From Lysobacterales bacterium UBA2790 (lineage in GTDB: Bacteria; Pseudomonadota; Gammaproteobacteria; Xanthomonadales; Xanthomonadaceae): DNA of 19,023 nt. Both the position numbers and the translations under genes were made by a program. Shown here piece after piece: positions 1 to 7,742 of the stretch. How positions within the stretch are numbered: position 1 is the stretch's first letter; every line of letters starts with the position of its first letter. Under the pieces are notes generated by a model. It was not told the DNA's origin. It did no database searches and worked only from the letters and a program-made list of their open reading frames with translations. The stretch is taken from positions 13,668 to 32,690 of the forward strand of contig DEHW01000161.1 of assembly GCA_002352135.1 (NCBI GenBank), read 5' to 3'.

Positions 1-696
1 TACATCCTTCCCGCACTGCCTGCACTGGCTCTGGCCTTCACGCCCATTCTTCCGGGCTTGTTGCGGCGAGCCGCCGCGCAGCGTGCCGGCAGCATCGTGA
101 CCTTGCTGTTGGGTCTGGTGATTGCCGCTGCCGCGGCTGCGGCGCTGTTTGGTCGGCCCGGATTTGCCGTCAAAGTTGAGACAGACAATGGCGTCGCACC
201 CTGGGACTGGTTGCTGGCTGTCGGCACCGTCGGCATCGTCGTCAGCCTGATCCTGTGGCGGCGCGGCTGGACGGCTTTTGCGGTGTTCATGCTCGCGGTG
301 TGGTCAGGCTACGGCCTGTTCGGCTTTCCTCAGATGACGGATGCGCGTTCAGGCAAGGCACTCATGCAACGCATTGCGGAACGCCAACCTGCCGATGTGT
401 CACTGGGTCTGGTTGGCGCGCCCGAGCAACTGTTGCTGCAAGCACAAGGCGACGTCCGCGCCTTCGGTTTCAAGCGCCCGTTGGACGAACAAAAGCGGCT
501 GGCTTATGCCTGGCTGAAGGAAAACTCAACACACTGGCTGCTAATGTCGCGTACCGCGCTGGACCCGTGTATTCAGCGCGAGTGGATTCTGGATGTCGGC
601 GTATCCAATCGTCGTCACTGGTTCTTGATTCCCCCGGTTGCGGTGGATGTGGCCTGTATTGATGCCGCAGGCTATGTCGCCCCTGCAACACCCTGA
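1..696 (+). CDS. Glycosyltransferase family 39 (ArnT/PMT-like) membrane protein, 3' part only
   Basis: The reading frame is open from the first base, so the 5' part of the gene lies outside the window; 231 residues are visible. The first visible residues (YILPALPALALAF) resemble the segment of ArnT-like enzymes in which a conserved Tyr-Leu-Leu-Pro-Ala-like stretch begins a membrane helix. Further hydrophobic helices follow (about residues 34-50, 68-85 and 89-105), then a soluble C-terminal domain of about 120 residues that is probably periplasmic. Family members transfer a sugar from a polyprenyl-phosphate donor to lipid A or protein at the outer face of the inner membrane. The next gene starts 9 bp downstream and encodes a GT2 enzyme of the kind that makes such donors, which supports the call. 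The catalytic N-terminal loop with its acidic residues is not visible, so substrate and activity cannot be judged. A TTG at 58 is in frame but is not the real start. Confidence 0.72.
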   Translation, partial: YILPALPALALAFTPILPGLLRRAAAQRAGSIVTLLLGLVIAAAAAAALFGRPGFAVKVETDNGVAPWDWLLAVGTVGIVVSLILWRRGWTAFAVFMLAVWSGYGLFGFPQMTDARSGKALMQRIAERQPADVSLGLVGAPEQLLLQAQGDVRAFGFKRPLDEQKRLAYAWLKENSTHWLLMSRTALDPCIQREWILDVGVSNRRHWFLIPPVAVDVACIDAAGYVAPATP

Positions 697-705
697 GCAC
701 TGTCA

Positions 706-1449
706 ATGTCGACCGCCACTGCACTGAACCTCTCTGTCGTTGTTCCCGCCCACAACGAATCCGGCAATCTGCCCGATCTGATCGCTGAAATCGTCGCCGC
801 GCTGCAGGCGCGGGATGACTATGAAATCGTCATCGTGGATGACTGCAGCAGCGACGAATCCCCACAGGTGCTGGCCAGTTTGCAGACGCAACTGCCACAA
901 CTGCGTGTCCTGCGACACCTGAAAAACGCCGGGCAAAGCGCCGCGCTGCGCAATGGCGTGCGTCATGCGCGCGGCACCTGGATTGCCACCCTCGACGGCG
1001 ACGCGCAGAACGTGCCCGCTGACATCCCGCGTCTGTGGGATGAGATGCAACGTCGTGGCAATCCGAATCTCAAATTGATTCAAGGCTGGCGCACCACCCG
1101 ACGCGACACCGGACTGAAACGACTGTCGTCGAAGATCGCCAATGGCGTGCGCTCGCGCATGCTGCGTGATGCCACGCCGGACAGCGGTTGTGGCATTCGA
1201 CTGGTGGAACGCGAAGCCCTGCTCAACGTGCCGAACTTCAACCACATGCATCGCTTCATCCCGGCGCTGATCCGTCAGGCCGGTTGGGACGTCGACACCT
1301 TGCCGGTCAGCCATCGGCCGCGCGGTGCAGGCAGTTCGCACTACGGCCTGTGGAACCGTCTGTGGGTCGGCATCGTCGATCTATTCGGTGTGGCCTGGCT
1401 GGGTCGTCGCTCGCGTCCGACCATCGTGCAGGAACAATCCCGCTCATGA
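706..1449 (+). CDS. GT2 family glycosyltransferase (polyprenyl-phosphate sugar transferase, DPM1/ArnC-like)
   Basis: A 247-residue GT-A fold enzyme of family 2. Visible motifs are the N-terminal strand with VVVPAHNESGNL (residues 11-22), the nucleotide-binding IVDDCSSDES (43-52), NAGQSAALRNG (74-84) and the metal-binding acidic motif TLDGDAQN (D97 and D99). A later conserved region contains SGCGIRLVERE (160-170) and the basic RPRGAGSSHYG (204-214). This pattern is typical of enzymes that load a sugar from a nucleotide donor onto undecaprenyl or dolichyl phosphate. ArnC and GtrB have two clear C-terminal transmembrane helices; here there is only one moderately hydrophobic stretch (about 219-232). 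It sits between a GT39 enzyme that would use the lipid-linked sugar and a LAB_N membrane protein, in one operon: 9 bp after the former and a 4-bp ATGA overlap with the latter. The sugar cannot be deduced. The ribosome binding site is weak, which fits translational coupling. Confidence 0.88.
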   Translation: MSTATALNLSVVVPAHNESGNLPDLIAEIVAALQARDDYEIVIVDDCSSDESPQVLASLQTQLPQLRVLRHLKNAGQSAALRNGVRHARGTWIATLDGDAQNVPADIPRLWDEMQRRGNPNLKLIQGWRTTRRDTGLKRLSSKIANGVRSRMLRDATPDSGCGIRLVEREALLNVPNFNHMHRFIPALIRQAGWDVDTLPVSHRPRGAGSSHYGLWNRLWVGIVDLFGVAWLGRRSRPTIVQEQSRS

Positions 1450-2204
1450 CCGAGACCAATCCGCTGTGGATCGGCATTGGCCTGACTGCACAGATCGCCT
1501 TCTCGGCACGCTTCCTGGTGCAGTGGCTGCTGTCGGAACGCGCTCGCCGCAGCCTGATGCCGATTCACTTCTGGTATTTCAGCTTGGCGGGATCAGCCCT
1601 GCTGCTGGCCTACGCCGCGCATCAGCGTGACCTGATCATCGCCTTGGGCCAGATGGCCGGACTGGCGATCTACCTGCGCAATCTGGAACTCATCCAACGC
1701 CACGAAGGCCGCCGCCATCTGTTCTTCCTGTGGCCCTGGCTTGGCCTCAGCTTGATCGCGCTTGCTTCCGGTTGGTTCAGCCACGCCGCGCCCGTCACCC
1801 ATGCGATCAGCAAGGTCGCGATGTTCTGGATCGTGATCGGCATGGTGGGCCAGGTGCTGTTTACCGGCCGCTTCGTCGTGCAGTTGTACTTCTCCGAACG
1901 CGCGCAACGCTCGGTCAATCCGATCCATTTCTGGTATCTGTCGATGAGCGGCAGCCTGCTGCTGCTCGCCTACGCCATCGCCCAACGCGACCCGGTCATC
2001 ATCCTCGGTCAGAGCTTCGGCATCGTGGTCTATCTGCGCAACCTCAAACTCATCCAGCACCACGAACGCGGCGACCAGCACGGCGAAGAAGAAACCCTGG
2101 GCGAAACCCTGCATGCAGACGAGGCGGAAGCGGAGGATGCCGAGCCCATCTCGCCGGAAACCGAACCGGTAGCCGTGCCGACAAGGCCTACGCAGGGCCT
2201 GTAG
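1446..2204 (+). CDS. Tandem LAB_N-domain membrane protein (lipid A biosynthesis N-terminal domain, duplicated)
   Basis: The ATG at 1446 overlaps the stop of the GT2 gene (ATGA) and gives a 252-residue protein; the same frame is open further upstream, but there it overlaps the GT2 gene. The protein holds two copies of the small three-helix membrane domain known as LAB_N, at about residues 11-87 and 131-207. By my manual count they align without gaps at an offset of exactly 120 residues with 47 of 77 identities. Both contain Q-x(3)-F-x(2)-RF-x-VQ, SERA-x-RS, PIHFWY, LLLAYA, QRD and GQ-x(2)-G-x(3)-YLRNL-x-LIQ. A linker helix (92-110) joins them, and the tail (208-252) is acidic and probably disordered. 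LAB_N is known as an N-terminal addition to some LpxB proteins and as a stand-alone protein beside lipid A glycosyltransferases; its biochemical role is not settled. The 3' end overlaps the convergent response regulator gene by 17 bp. Confidence 0.85.
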   Translation: MTETNPLWIGIGLTAQIAFSARFLVQWLLSERARRSLMPIHFWYFSLAGSALLLAYAAHQRDLIIALGQMAGLAIYLRNLELIQRHEGRRHLFFLWPWLGLSLIALASGWFSHAAPVTHAISKVAMFWIVIGMVGQVLFTGRFVVQLYFSERAQRSVNPIHFWYLSMSGSLLLLAYAIAQRDPVIILGQSFGIVVYLRNLKLIQHHERGDQHGEEETLGETLHADEAEAEDAEPISPETEPVAVPTRPTQGL

Positions 2205-2871
2205 TTCCCTCCCACCGGAAACCCACTCCATACACCGATTGGATCGGATCGCCACCGAACACTTCGAGCTTGCGGCGCAGATTGCGGATGTGGCTGTCGA
2301 CGGTGCGGTCGCTGACGACGCGGTGGTCTTCGTAGAGCTGACGCATCAGCTGCGGTCGCGAGAACACCCGTCCGGGCTTGCCCATCAAGTGCTGCAGCAG
2401 ACGGAACTCCACCGGCGTCAGGGGCACTGACTGGTTGCCGAGACGCAACTCCCAGCGTTCGGCATCGAGTTGCCATTCGCAGCGCGGATCGACCACCGTC
2501 TCGGTGCGACAGCGTCGCAGCACGGCGCGCAGGCGGGCGGCCAACTCGCGCAGACTGAAGGGTTTGCACAGGTAGTCGTCGGCACCGAGATCGAGACCCA
2601 GCAGGCGATCCACTTCTTCCACGCGAGCGGTCAACATCAGGATCGGCAACGAGGAAAACTCGCGCAGTTCGCGGCAGATGTGCAGGCCGTCCTTGCCCGG
2701 CAACATGACATCCAGCAGCACCGCATCGGGCGATTCGCGACGCACCCAATCCACCACGCTGCTGCCCTCGTGCAGCACCTCCACGGCATAACCTTCGACG
2801 CGCAGAAAGTCATGCAGAGCCTGCGCGATCTTGAGCTCGTCTTCCACCACCAGCAGGCGCAGCGGTTTCAT
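2188..2871 (-). CDS. baeR: OmpR-family response regulator, BaeR-like
   Basis: A 227-residue two-domain regulator. The receiver domain (about 4-118) has the acidic pair E10/D11, the phosphoacceptor D54 in LLDVMLPGKDGL, T81 in LMLTA and K103 in CKPFS. The winged-helix DNA-binding domain (about 130-222) has LTPVEFRLLQHL, GRVFSRPQLM, the recognition-helix signature RVVSDRTVDSHIRNLRRKL and the terminal YGVGFRW wing. The sequence runs close to E. coli BaeR as I recall it, including RLLGL-x-x-GADDY and VVSDRTVDSHI. The start at 2871 is chosen because its ATG overlaps the stop of the kinase gene (ATGA) and follows a G-rich stretch; the frame is open 13 codons further upstream without support. In other bacteria BaeR responds to envelope stress and activates efflux and periplasmic chaperone genes; targets here are unknown. 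The gene ends inside the tail of the convergent LAB_N gene. Confidence 0.9.
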   Translation of the reverse strand: MKPLRLLVVEDELKIAQALHDFLRVEGYAVEVLHEGSSVVDWVRRESPDAVLLDVMLPGKDGLHICRELREFSSLPILMLTARVEEVDRLLGLDLGADDYLCKPFSLRELAARLRAVLRRCRTETVVDPRCEWQLDAERWELRLGNQSVPLTPVEFRLLQHLMGKPGRVFSRPQLMRQLYEDHRVVSDRTVDSHIRNLRRKLEVFGGDPIQSVYGVGFRWEGTTGPA

Positions 2872-4322
2872 GGATTCGCCCCCAATGCAGGCAAGGTGAT
2901 GTGCATGCACAGTCCACCCAGACTGGCGGACCGCGCGCGAATCAGGCCGCCATGCGCACGAATCAGCGCATCGGCAATCGCCAATCCCAGACCGGAGCCA
3001 CCCGAAGCACGATTGCGCGAGCGCTCAGCGCGAAACAACCGGTCGAACAGACGCGGCAAGTCGACCGCCGCCACGCCAGGTGGCGTGTCCTGCATCTGTA
3101 CATGCACGCCCTCTGCATCCGCCCAGAGCTGCAACTCGATGTGCCCGGGCACATCGGTGTAGCGACAGGCATTGAGCAGAAGGTTGTCCAGCACCTGCGC
3201 GAAGCGCCGCTCGTCAATGGCGGCGAGAATCGGCGCATCGGGGCAAAGCACCTTGAACACATGCCCATACGAAGCGGCAGTGGTCCGCCAGTGTTCCAGG
3301 CGTTGTTCCATCCACTGGCACAAGTCCTCCGTCTGCAGATCACAGCGCAACTCGCCCGCGTCGGCCAAGGCAAGCTGATACAGATCGTCAATCAGGGCCG
3401 ACAGTCGATTGGCCTCGGCCATCAGTGAGTCAATGGCGGCGGGTGTCGCCGGGCGAATACCTTCGCGCAGAAGCTGCAGCTCGGTCTGCAGAATCGTCAG
3501 CGGGGTACGCAACTCGTGAGCGATGTCTGCACCCCAACGCTGGCGCTCCAGACGATGTCGCTCCAGCGCATCGGCCATGCGGTTGAACTGCTCGGCCAAC
3601 TTGCCCAATTCGTCGCGCCGCTCGACCTGCACACGCCGTGTGTAGTCACCACCCGCCAGTGCCGTGGCGGCATCACCCAAGATCGACAAGGGGCGCGATA
3701 ACTGCCTTGCCAAGGTGAACGACAGTCCCAGTGACAGCAGCAACACGACTCCCGCAGCAAGCAATCCACTGCGCCACTGTGAGCGCAGAAAGTCCTTTTC
3801 GGCCCCGCTCGGCAAGGCCTCGGGCGGTGCGATCCGCAGTTCGCCGAGCACTTGTTCGCCTGAGGTCACGCCCACACTCAAGGCCGATGTCGCCAACCCG
3901 GGGCGACCTGCCACGTAGTCGCCATCGGCATCATGCAAGGCCAAGCGGGTATCACCCCAGGCCTGCATCGGCGGTGGTTGTCTTCGTGCACCCGGTGGCG
4001 GACCGCGGTCGTCCGGTCGCAAGGGCGGACGTTCCGGCAAATCACGCATCGCCGACGGCGGGCGATGATCCTCGGGTGGGCCACCAACGCGCGCATACCG
4101 TCCGAACTGCATTGGATCGCGGCGCAACCACTCCCAATCGCCATGGGTGACGAAGTCTTCCGCCAGGGACTCGGCCACCTGCTCGGCACGGACTCGCATC
4201 GCGGCCTCCAGATACGCCTGGAAGCCGCGCGAAAACGCCTGCTGCTGCCACCACACCACGGCCAGCAAGCCCAAAGTGCTCAGCAAGGCAAAACTCAGGA
4301 AAAAGCGCAGCCACAAGCGCAT
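2868..4322 (-). CDS. baeS: Sensor histidine kinase, BaeS-like, with proline-rich periplasmic insert
   Basis: A 484-residue sensor kinase partnered with the following response regulator. The start at 4322 is preceded by GGAGG seven bases upstream and begins directly with a membrane helix (about 5-25); the longer open frame to 4448 would put 42 unsupported residues before it. The periplasmic part (about 26-184) holds a proline- and arginine-rich stretch (81-119). A second helix (about 186-206) leads into HAMP (to about 255) and the H-box IAHELRTPLTIL with phosphoaccepting H269. The ATPase domain shows the N-box around N384 (LDNLLLNACRYTD), a G1-type DTPPG (412-416), and NRASGGSGLGLAI (437-449), which is very close to E. 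coli BaeS. The HAMP and catalytic parts therefore look intact, while the sensor part is divergent. Its signal is unknown; BaeS in enteric bacteria senses envelope damage and toxic compounds. Confidence 0.88.
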   Translation of the reverse strand: MRLWLRFFLSFALLSTLGLLAVVWWQQQAFSRGFQAYLEAAMRVRAEQVAESLAEDFVTHGDWEWLRRDPMQFGRYARVGGPPEDHRPPSAMRDLPERPPLRPDDRGPPPGARRQPPPMQAWGDTRLALHDADGDYVAGRPGLATSALSVGVTSGEQVLGELRIAPPEALPSGAEKDFLRSQWRSGLLAAGVVLLLSLGLSFTLARQLSRPLSILGDAATALAGGDYTRRVQVERRDELGKLAEQFNRMADALERHRLERQRWGADIAHELRTPLTILQTELQLLREGIRPATPAAIDSLMAEANRLSALIDDLYQLALADAGELRCDLQTEDLCQWMEQRLEHWRTTAASYGHVFKVLCPDAPILAAIDERRFAQVLDNLLLNACRYTDVPGHIELQLWADAEGVHVQMQDTPPGVAAVDLPRLFDRLFRAERSRNRASGGSGLGLAIADALIRAHGGLIRARSASLGGLCMHITLPALGANP

Positions 4323-4528
4323 TGATACCTCCACGGGCACAGCGGCAGGATCAATGGGGCCAGACACGTGCGTGCTCCAGATAGTAACGACTTGGTCGCC
4401 GCAGACGAAAACAGACTGTCCTTGCCGCCATCTCCGCACTTCGCTCACTCACCTGTCTGTGCCGACCCATTGATGACATCCGCACGGGATGCCCTCGCAT
4501 GTTGCCTCGGATGGAGTCAGCCACCACC
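4323..4528. other. Intergenic region: baeSR-like promoter region and 3' flank of the dioxygenase gene
   Basis: This 206-bp stretch has no supported gene. Read on the minus strand it must carry the promoter of the kinase/regulator operon and whatever ends the dioxygenase transcript. The best minus-strand promoter guess is TACTAT (4386-4381) with a poor -35 TTCGTC (4409-4404) at 17-bp spacing, about 58 bp before the kinase start; both boxes match the consensus weakly. I see no hairpin with a T-run after the dioxygenase stop. Confidence 0.2.
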
Positions 4529-6133
4529 TCAACTACCCCGGATACCCACCGTCAGAGTCGCCGCATACCCAGCGGTCGGGCTGCCCGCGACGGAGGCCAT
4601 CTGGTAGGCGGTGCCGTCGCTGAACACGTTGTCCTGCGCGAAGCTGGTGACCGACGTGTTCTGACCACGCGCGGCATACAGGCTGCTGGCGTAGACGGCC
4701 TGTGTGACCGCCTGCGGGAAGGCCACCTGCGAGGTGACCGTCGCGCTGCCGCCCAGGCTGCTCAGGTAGACCTGGAAATGGATGTGGGTAATGCGTCCGG
4801 CATACCAACCCGGATAGATCGTCTGAAACACAACCTGTCCACGCGAGTTGGTGCGTTGCATCCCGCGCAGGAACACCTGCCCGGTGGCATTCACACCGCC
4901 GGTCTGATTGCTGTAGCCGGAATACACGCCGTCCTTGTCGCAGTGCCAGGCATAGATCCAGGCATCGGCAATCGGCGTGCAGCCGTCATTGATGTCGACC
5001 AGATTCAGTATCAAGGTCAGTGGCACACCTGCCTTGCCCTCGGTGATGTCGCTACGCTGCAGTGCCGTGTTGGACAACACGCTCAGCAAGGGATACGGGC
5101 CTTGGGTCTCGCTGGGAATCAAGGCGCAACTGCTGCCGAAACTGCAGGCGGCGGGTGACGCGCCCAAGCGTTGCAGACTGAGGGTTCCCGACAAGCCAGC
5201 GAACTCGCCATCATCAAACCGATAGGTCAGGGTCGCGGTCTCGCAACTGCTGAAGCTCAGCACCACCGAGCCCACGGCGGTCGTGGTCACCGTATCAGCG
5301 GCGTCAAACCGCCCGCCTGTCGTGGCATAGACCGTCAGACTTGTGGATCGCGCACCATCCTCGAAGTCACCTTCAGCGGTGAACCAGCGCAACCCCTGCA
5401 CGCCGGAGGATTGTCCTTGTACGGCATAGGTGAACCAGCCAATCGCCAGCTTGCCCGCGACCGGGTTCACTTCGACCATCAAACCCTGCCCCGAGGTCGC
5501 AGGGTCGTACCACGCGCCGGAAAACGCATAGTCGGCCTGCACACTACTGCTGGCGTTGCCCGCACAGGTGCTGTCACTCATCACGCGCTGCAAGGGAATG
5601 GTGCCGCTGCGGCCGTCATCGAAGGTGTAGTCGAGCGTCGCCGTAGTGCAGTCGGTGAAACGGATTTGCGCACTGCCGACGGTGGTGGAAAAGGTCACTG
5701 GCTGGGCATCGAAATTGCCGCCCGTGTTCATCAGGATGCTCAGGTCCGCCTGCGACTGATTGTTGGTCAAGGCACCATTGAAGGTGTACCAGCGCTGTGC
5801 GCTCACGCCACCTGCGGTGGTGTCGAAGGTGAACCACGCACCCGCGACGACGCCAAGATCCTCGCCGAGCAGATCGGGGTAGACCTCCAGAAAAATTCCC
5901 TGCCCGCCGGTGGCCGGGTTGTACCAGGCACCACCCAGCCCCTGGCGATCACTGAGGGCCGCTTTGCTGGTGGCACCGAAGACCGATTGCGCACGCGTAG
6001 TTGTCGCACTCGCCGCCGCCAGACTGGCCACACTCATCGCACCGAGCTGGGTCAGTGCACGGCGACGTGCAGGCACCGTCCCCGGTGCCGGGGTATGCAT
6101 ACGACGCAGACGAAACAGATTGGCGATGGACAT
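4529..6133 (-). CDS. Exported intradiol ring-cleavage dioxygenase-like protein with two N-terminal WYxPATxGQG repeats
   Basis: A 534-residue protein. The start at 6133 is chosen for GGAG five bases upstream; a GTG at 6139 overlaps that site, and an internal ATG at 6100 is possible. A twin-arginine-like signal (RRALTQLG near residues 24-31, then an alanine-rich core to AQ at about 49) suggests Tat export. Two repeats follow, about 67-184 and 205-323, each starting G-A-W-Y-(N/D)-PAT-x-GQG and carrying a WFT motif, RW(F/Y)T, a cysteine near its end and a (T/R)FDDG strand. The C-terminal domain (about 336-530) is intradiol dioxygenase-like, with SETQGPYP, DAWIYAWHCDKDGVYSGY and YPGWYAGRITHIHFQV. 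By family analogy the ferric ligands would be Y404, Y444, H450 and H452, all present. Family members cleave catechol-type rings between the hydroxyl groups, but exported members have uncertain substrates. No aromatic-degradation genes lie nearby, so a catabolic role is not supported by context. Confidence 0.82.
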   Translation of the reverse strand: MSIANLFRLRRMHTPAPGTVPARRRALTQLGAMSVASLAAASATTTRAQSVFGATSKAALSDRQGLGGAWYNPATGGQGIFLEVYPDLLGEDLGVVAGAWFTFDTTAGGVSAQRWYTFNGALTNNQSQADLSILMNTGGNFDAQPVTFSTTVGSAQIRFTDCTTATLDYTFDDGRSGTIPLQRVMSDSTCAGNASSSVQADYAFSGAWYDPATSGQGLMVEVNPVAGKLAIGWFTYAVQGQSSGVQGLRWFTAEGDFEDGARSTSLTVYATTGGRFDAADTVTTTAVGSVVLSFSSCETATLTYRFDDGEFAGLSGTLSLQRLGASPAACSFGSSCALIPSETQGPYPLLSVLSNTALQRSDITEGKAGVPLTLILNLVDINDGCTPIADAWIYAWHCDKDGVYSGYSNQTGGVNATGQVFLRGMQRTNSRGQVVFQTIYPGWYAGRITHIHFQVYLSSLGGSATVTSQVAFPQAVTQAVYASSLYAARGQNTSVTSFAQDNVFSDGTAYQMASVAGSPTAGYAATLTVGIRGS

Positions 6134-6261
6134 GAGCACTCCGACCGTTGGCTAAGGTGGGCGCAGTGTTGCCAACGCGGTGCCTCCGAGGATGCAGAAA
6201 ATGCGCAGATGAGGTTAGCGTGGCGTTGCGTTTGCCTACGCTTCAGCCTTGTACGGAATGG

Positions 6262-7725
6262 TCACGCGGAATCGCCAGCGAGGTCGCCATAGAGCTTGGC
6301 ATAACAACTCGCTGCACACGCCCAATCATGCGTCTGCGCCATGCCGGTCTGCTGCAGTTGCTGCCAGAGCGTCGGTTGTCCGTACAACAGCTCGGCACGG
6401 CGCAGGGCGGCGTCCATGGCTTCGGGGCTGAAGTCGTGGAAGACGAATCCGCTGGCGCGGTGTTCGTCGAGCGCTTCCAGACTGCAATCGACCACGGTGT
6501 CGGCCAAGCCACCGACATGGCGCACCAGCGGCAGGGTGCCGTAGGCCAGTCCGTACAGTTGAGTCAGCCCGCAGGGTTCGAACAAGGAGGGCACGAGGAT
6601 CACGTCCGCACCGGCGATCAATCGATGGGCGAGCGGCTCGTCATAACCCAGGCGCACAGCGACTTGCTTTGGATGCGCCTTGGCGATGGCAGTAAAGGCC
6701 TGCTCCAGCTCGGCATCACCGCTGCCCAGCATCGCGATCTGCGCGCCGCGCTGGATCAGGGCGGGCAAATTCGCCAGCAGCAAGGGCAGACCCTTTTGTT
6801 CGGTCAGGCGGCTGACCACGGTAAGCAACAAGCGCTGGGGTGCCGCCTGCAATCCCAATTCGGCTTGCAGCGCGGCTTTGCAGAGGGCCTTGCCATCTAG
6901 GTCCTGCGCCGAATAGGTCGCCGCGATGGCGGCATCGTGGGCAGGGCTCCACACGGTCGCATCGACGCCGTTCAAGATGCCGCTGAGGCGATTCGCACGG
7001 GATCGCAACAGACCGTCCAGGCCCATACCTTGCTCACAGGTCTGAATCTCACGGGCATAGCGCGGGCTGACCGTGGTGATCGCATCGGCCATCTGCAGCG
7101 CGGCCTTCATGAAACTGACCTGGCCGTAGAACTCGACACCGTCCATGGCAAAGCAGGCGGCTGGCAATCCCAGTTGATCAAAGACCTCACCCGGGAATAG
7201 ACCCTGATAGGCGAGGTTGTGAATGGTGAACACCGATTTCGCCGCCACCGCCAACTCGCGCATGCAGGTCGGCGTCAGACCGGCATGCCAATCGTGGGCG
7301 TGAACGATGCGAGGCGTCCATTGCGGGTCGATGCCATTGGCGATCTCGGCCGCCGCCCAGCACAGTCGGGCGAAGCGCAGATGGTTATCGACAAATGGAC
7401 GCTGTTGCGCATCGGCATAGGGACCGCCTTGGCGCAGATACAGTTCGGGCGCGGCGATGACATAGGCATCGCCGTCGCACGCAGGCAGCCGTCCCGCCAA
7501 CAGTCGCGCTGCAGGGACATCGCCGCGTGCAGGCAGACGCGCGACTTCACGCGGCGCTTGCAAGCCCGCCAGAATCGGCGCAAAGCCCGGCAGCAGGACG
7601 CGCATGTCGACGTTCTGGGCTCGCAAGGCCTGTGGTAGCGCGCCCGCCACATCGGCCAGCCCGCCAGTCTTCAACAGCGGGAACATCTCCGCACACACTT
7701 GCAACACCGTTAGCGGCGCGGCCAT
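6262..7725 (-). CDS. glgA: Glycogen synthase (ADP-glucose:glucan glucosyltransferase, GT5)
   Basis: A 487-residue GT-B fold enzyme, close in length to E. coli GlgA. It adds glucose from ADP-glucose to the non-reducing ends of an alpha-1,4-glucan in the cytoplasm. The N-terminal ADP-glucose-binding motif is K19TGGLADV within AEMFPLLKTGGLADV. Other conserved parts are HAHDWHAGL, VFTIHNLAYQGLFP, TVSPRYAREI, NGVDATVWSP, VSRLTEQKGLPLL and the C-terminal SLFEPCGLTQLYGLAYGTLP containing the family's catalytic-region Glu. The ATG at 7725 matches the usual family start. A GTG at 7746 that overlaps the glgC stop (GTGA) would add seven residues and would make the two genes directly coupled. With the ATG there are 17 bp between the genes, and the ribosome binding site is weak either way. 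glgC lies immediately upstream in the same operon and supplies the substrate. No branching enzyme, debranching enzyme or phosphorylase gene is visible here. Confidence 0.95.
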   Translation of the reverse strand: MAAPLTVLQVCAEMFPLLKTGGLADVAGALPQALRAQNVDMRVLLPGFAPILAGLQAPREVARLPARGDVPAARLLAGRLPACDGDAYVIAAPELYLRQGGPYADAQQRPFVDNHLRFARLCWAAAEIANGIDPQWTPRIVHAHDWHAGLTPTCMRELAVAAKSVFTIHNLAYQGLFPGEVFDQLGLPAACFAMDGVEFYGQVSFMKAALQMADAITTVSPRYAREIQTCEQGMGLDGLLRSRANRLSGILNGVDATVWSPAHDAAIAATYSAQDLDGKALCKAALQAELGLQAAPQRLLLTVVSRLTEQKGLPLLLANLPALIQRGAQIAMLGSGDAELEQAFTAIAKAHPKQVAVRLGYDEPLAHRLIAGADVILVPSLFEPCGLTQLYGLAYGTLPLVRHVGGLADTVVDCSLEALDEHRASGFVFHDFSPEAMDAALRRAELLYGQPTLWQQLQQTGMAQTHDWACAASCYAKLYGDLAGDSA

Positions 7726-7742
7726 TCTGCTAACCGAGCGAC

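Noticed and set aside
703..1341. Minus-strand open frame (212 codons) opposite the GT2 gene
   Set aside because: Mirror frame of a strongly conserved glycosyltransferase; composition is typical of antisense third-position-rich frames.
1188..1445. Upstream extension of the LAB_N frame into the GT2 gene
   Set aside because: The extra 86 codons read as Arg/His-rich shadow sequence, and the LAB_N domain begins right after the ATG at 1446.
2030..2749. Minus-strand open frame (239 codons) over the regulator and LAB_N genes
   Set aside because: It is out of frame with the well-supported BaeR-like gene and reads as Arg/Ser/Pro-rich shadow sequence.
6146..6177. Inverted repeat CGTTGGC/GCCAACG in the dioxygenase leader
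   Set aside because: Only 7 bp with an 18-base loop; compatible with chance, so not listed as a regulatory site.
5171..6292. Long plus-strand open frame (373 codons) opposite the dioxygenase gene
   Set aside because: It is antisense to a gene with clear domains, and its translation is rich in Arg, Gly and His without any recognisable motif, as expected of a high-GC shadow frame.
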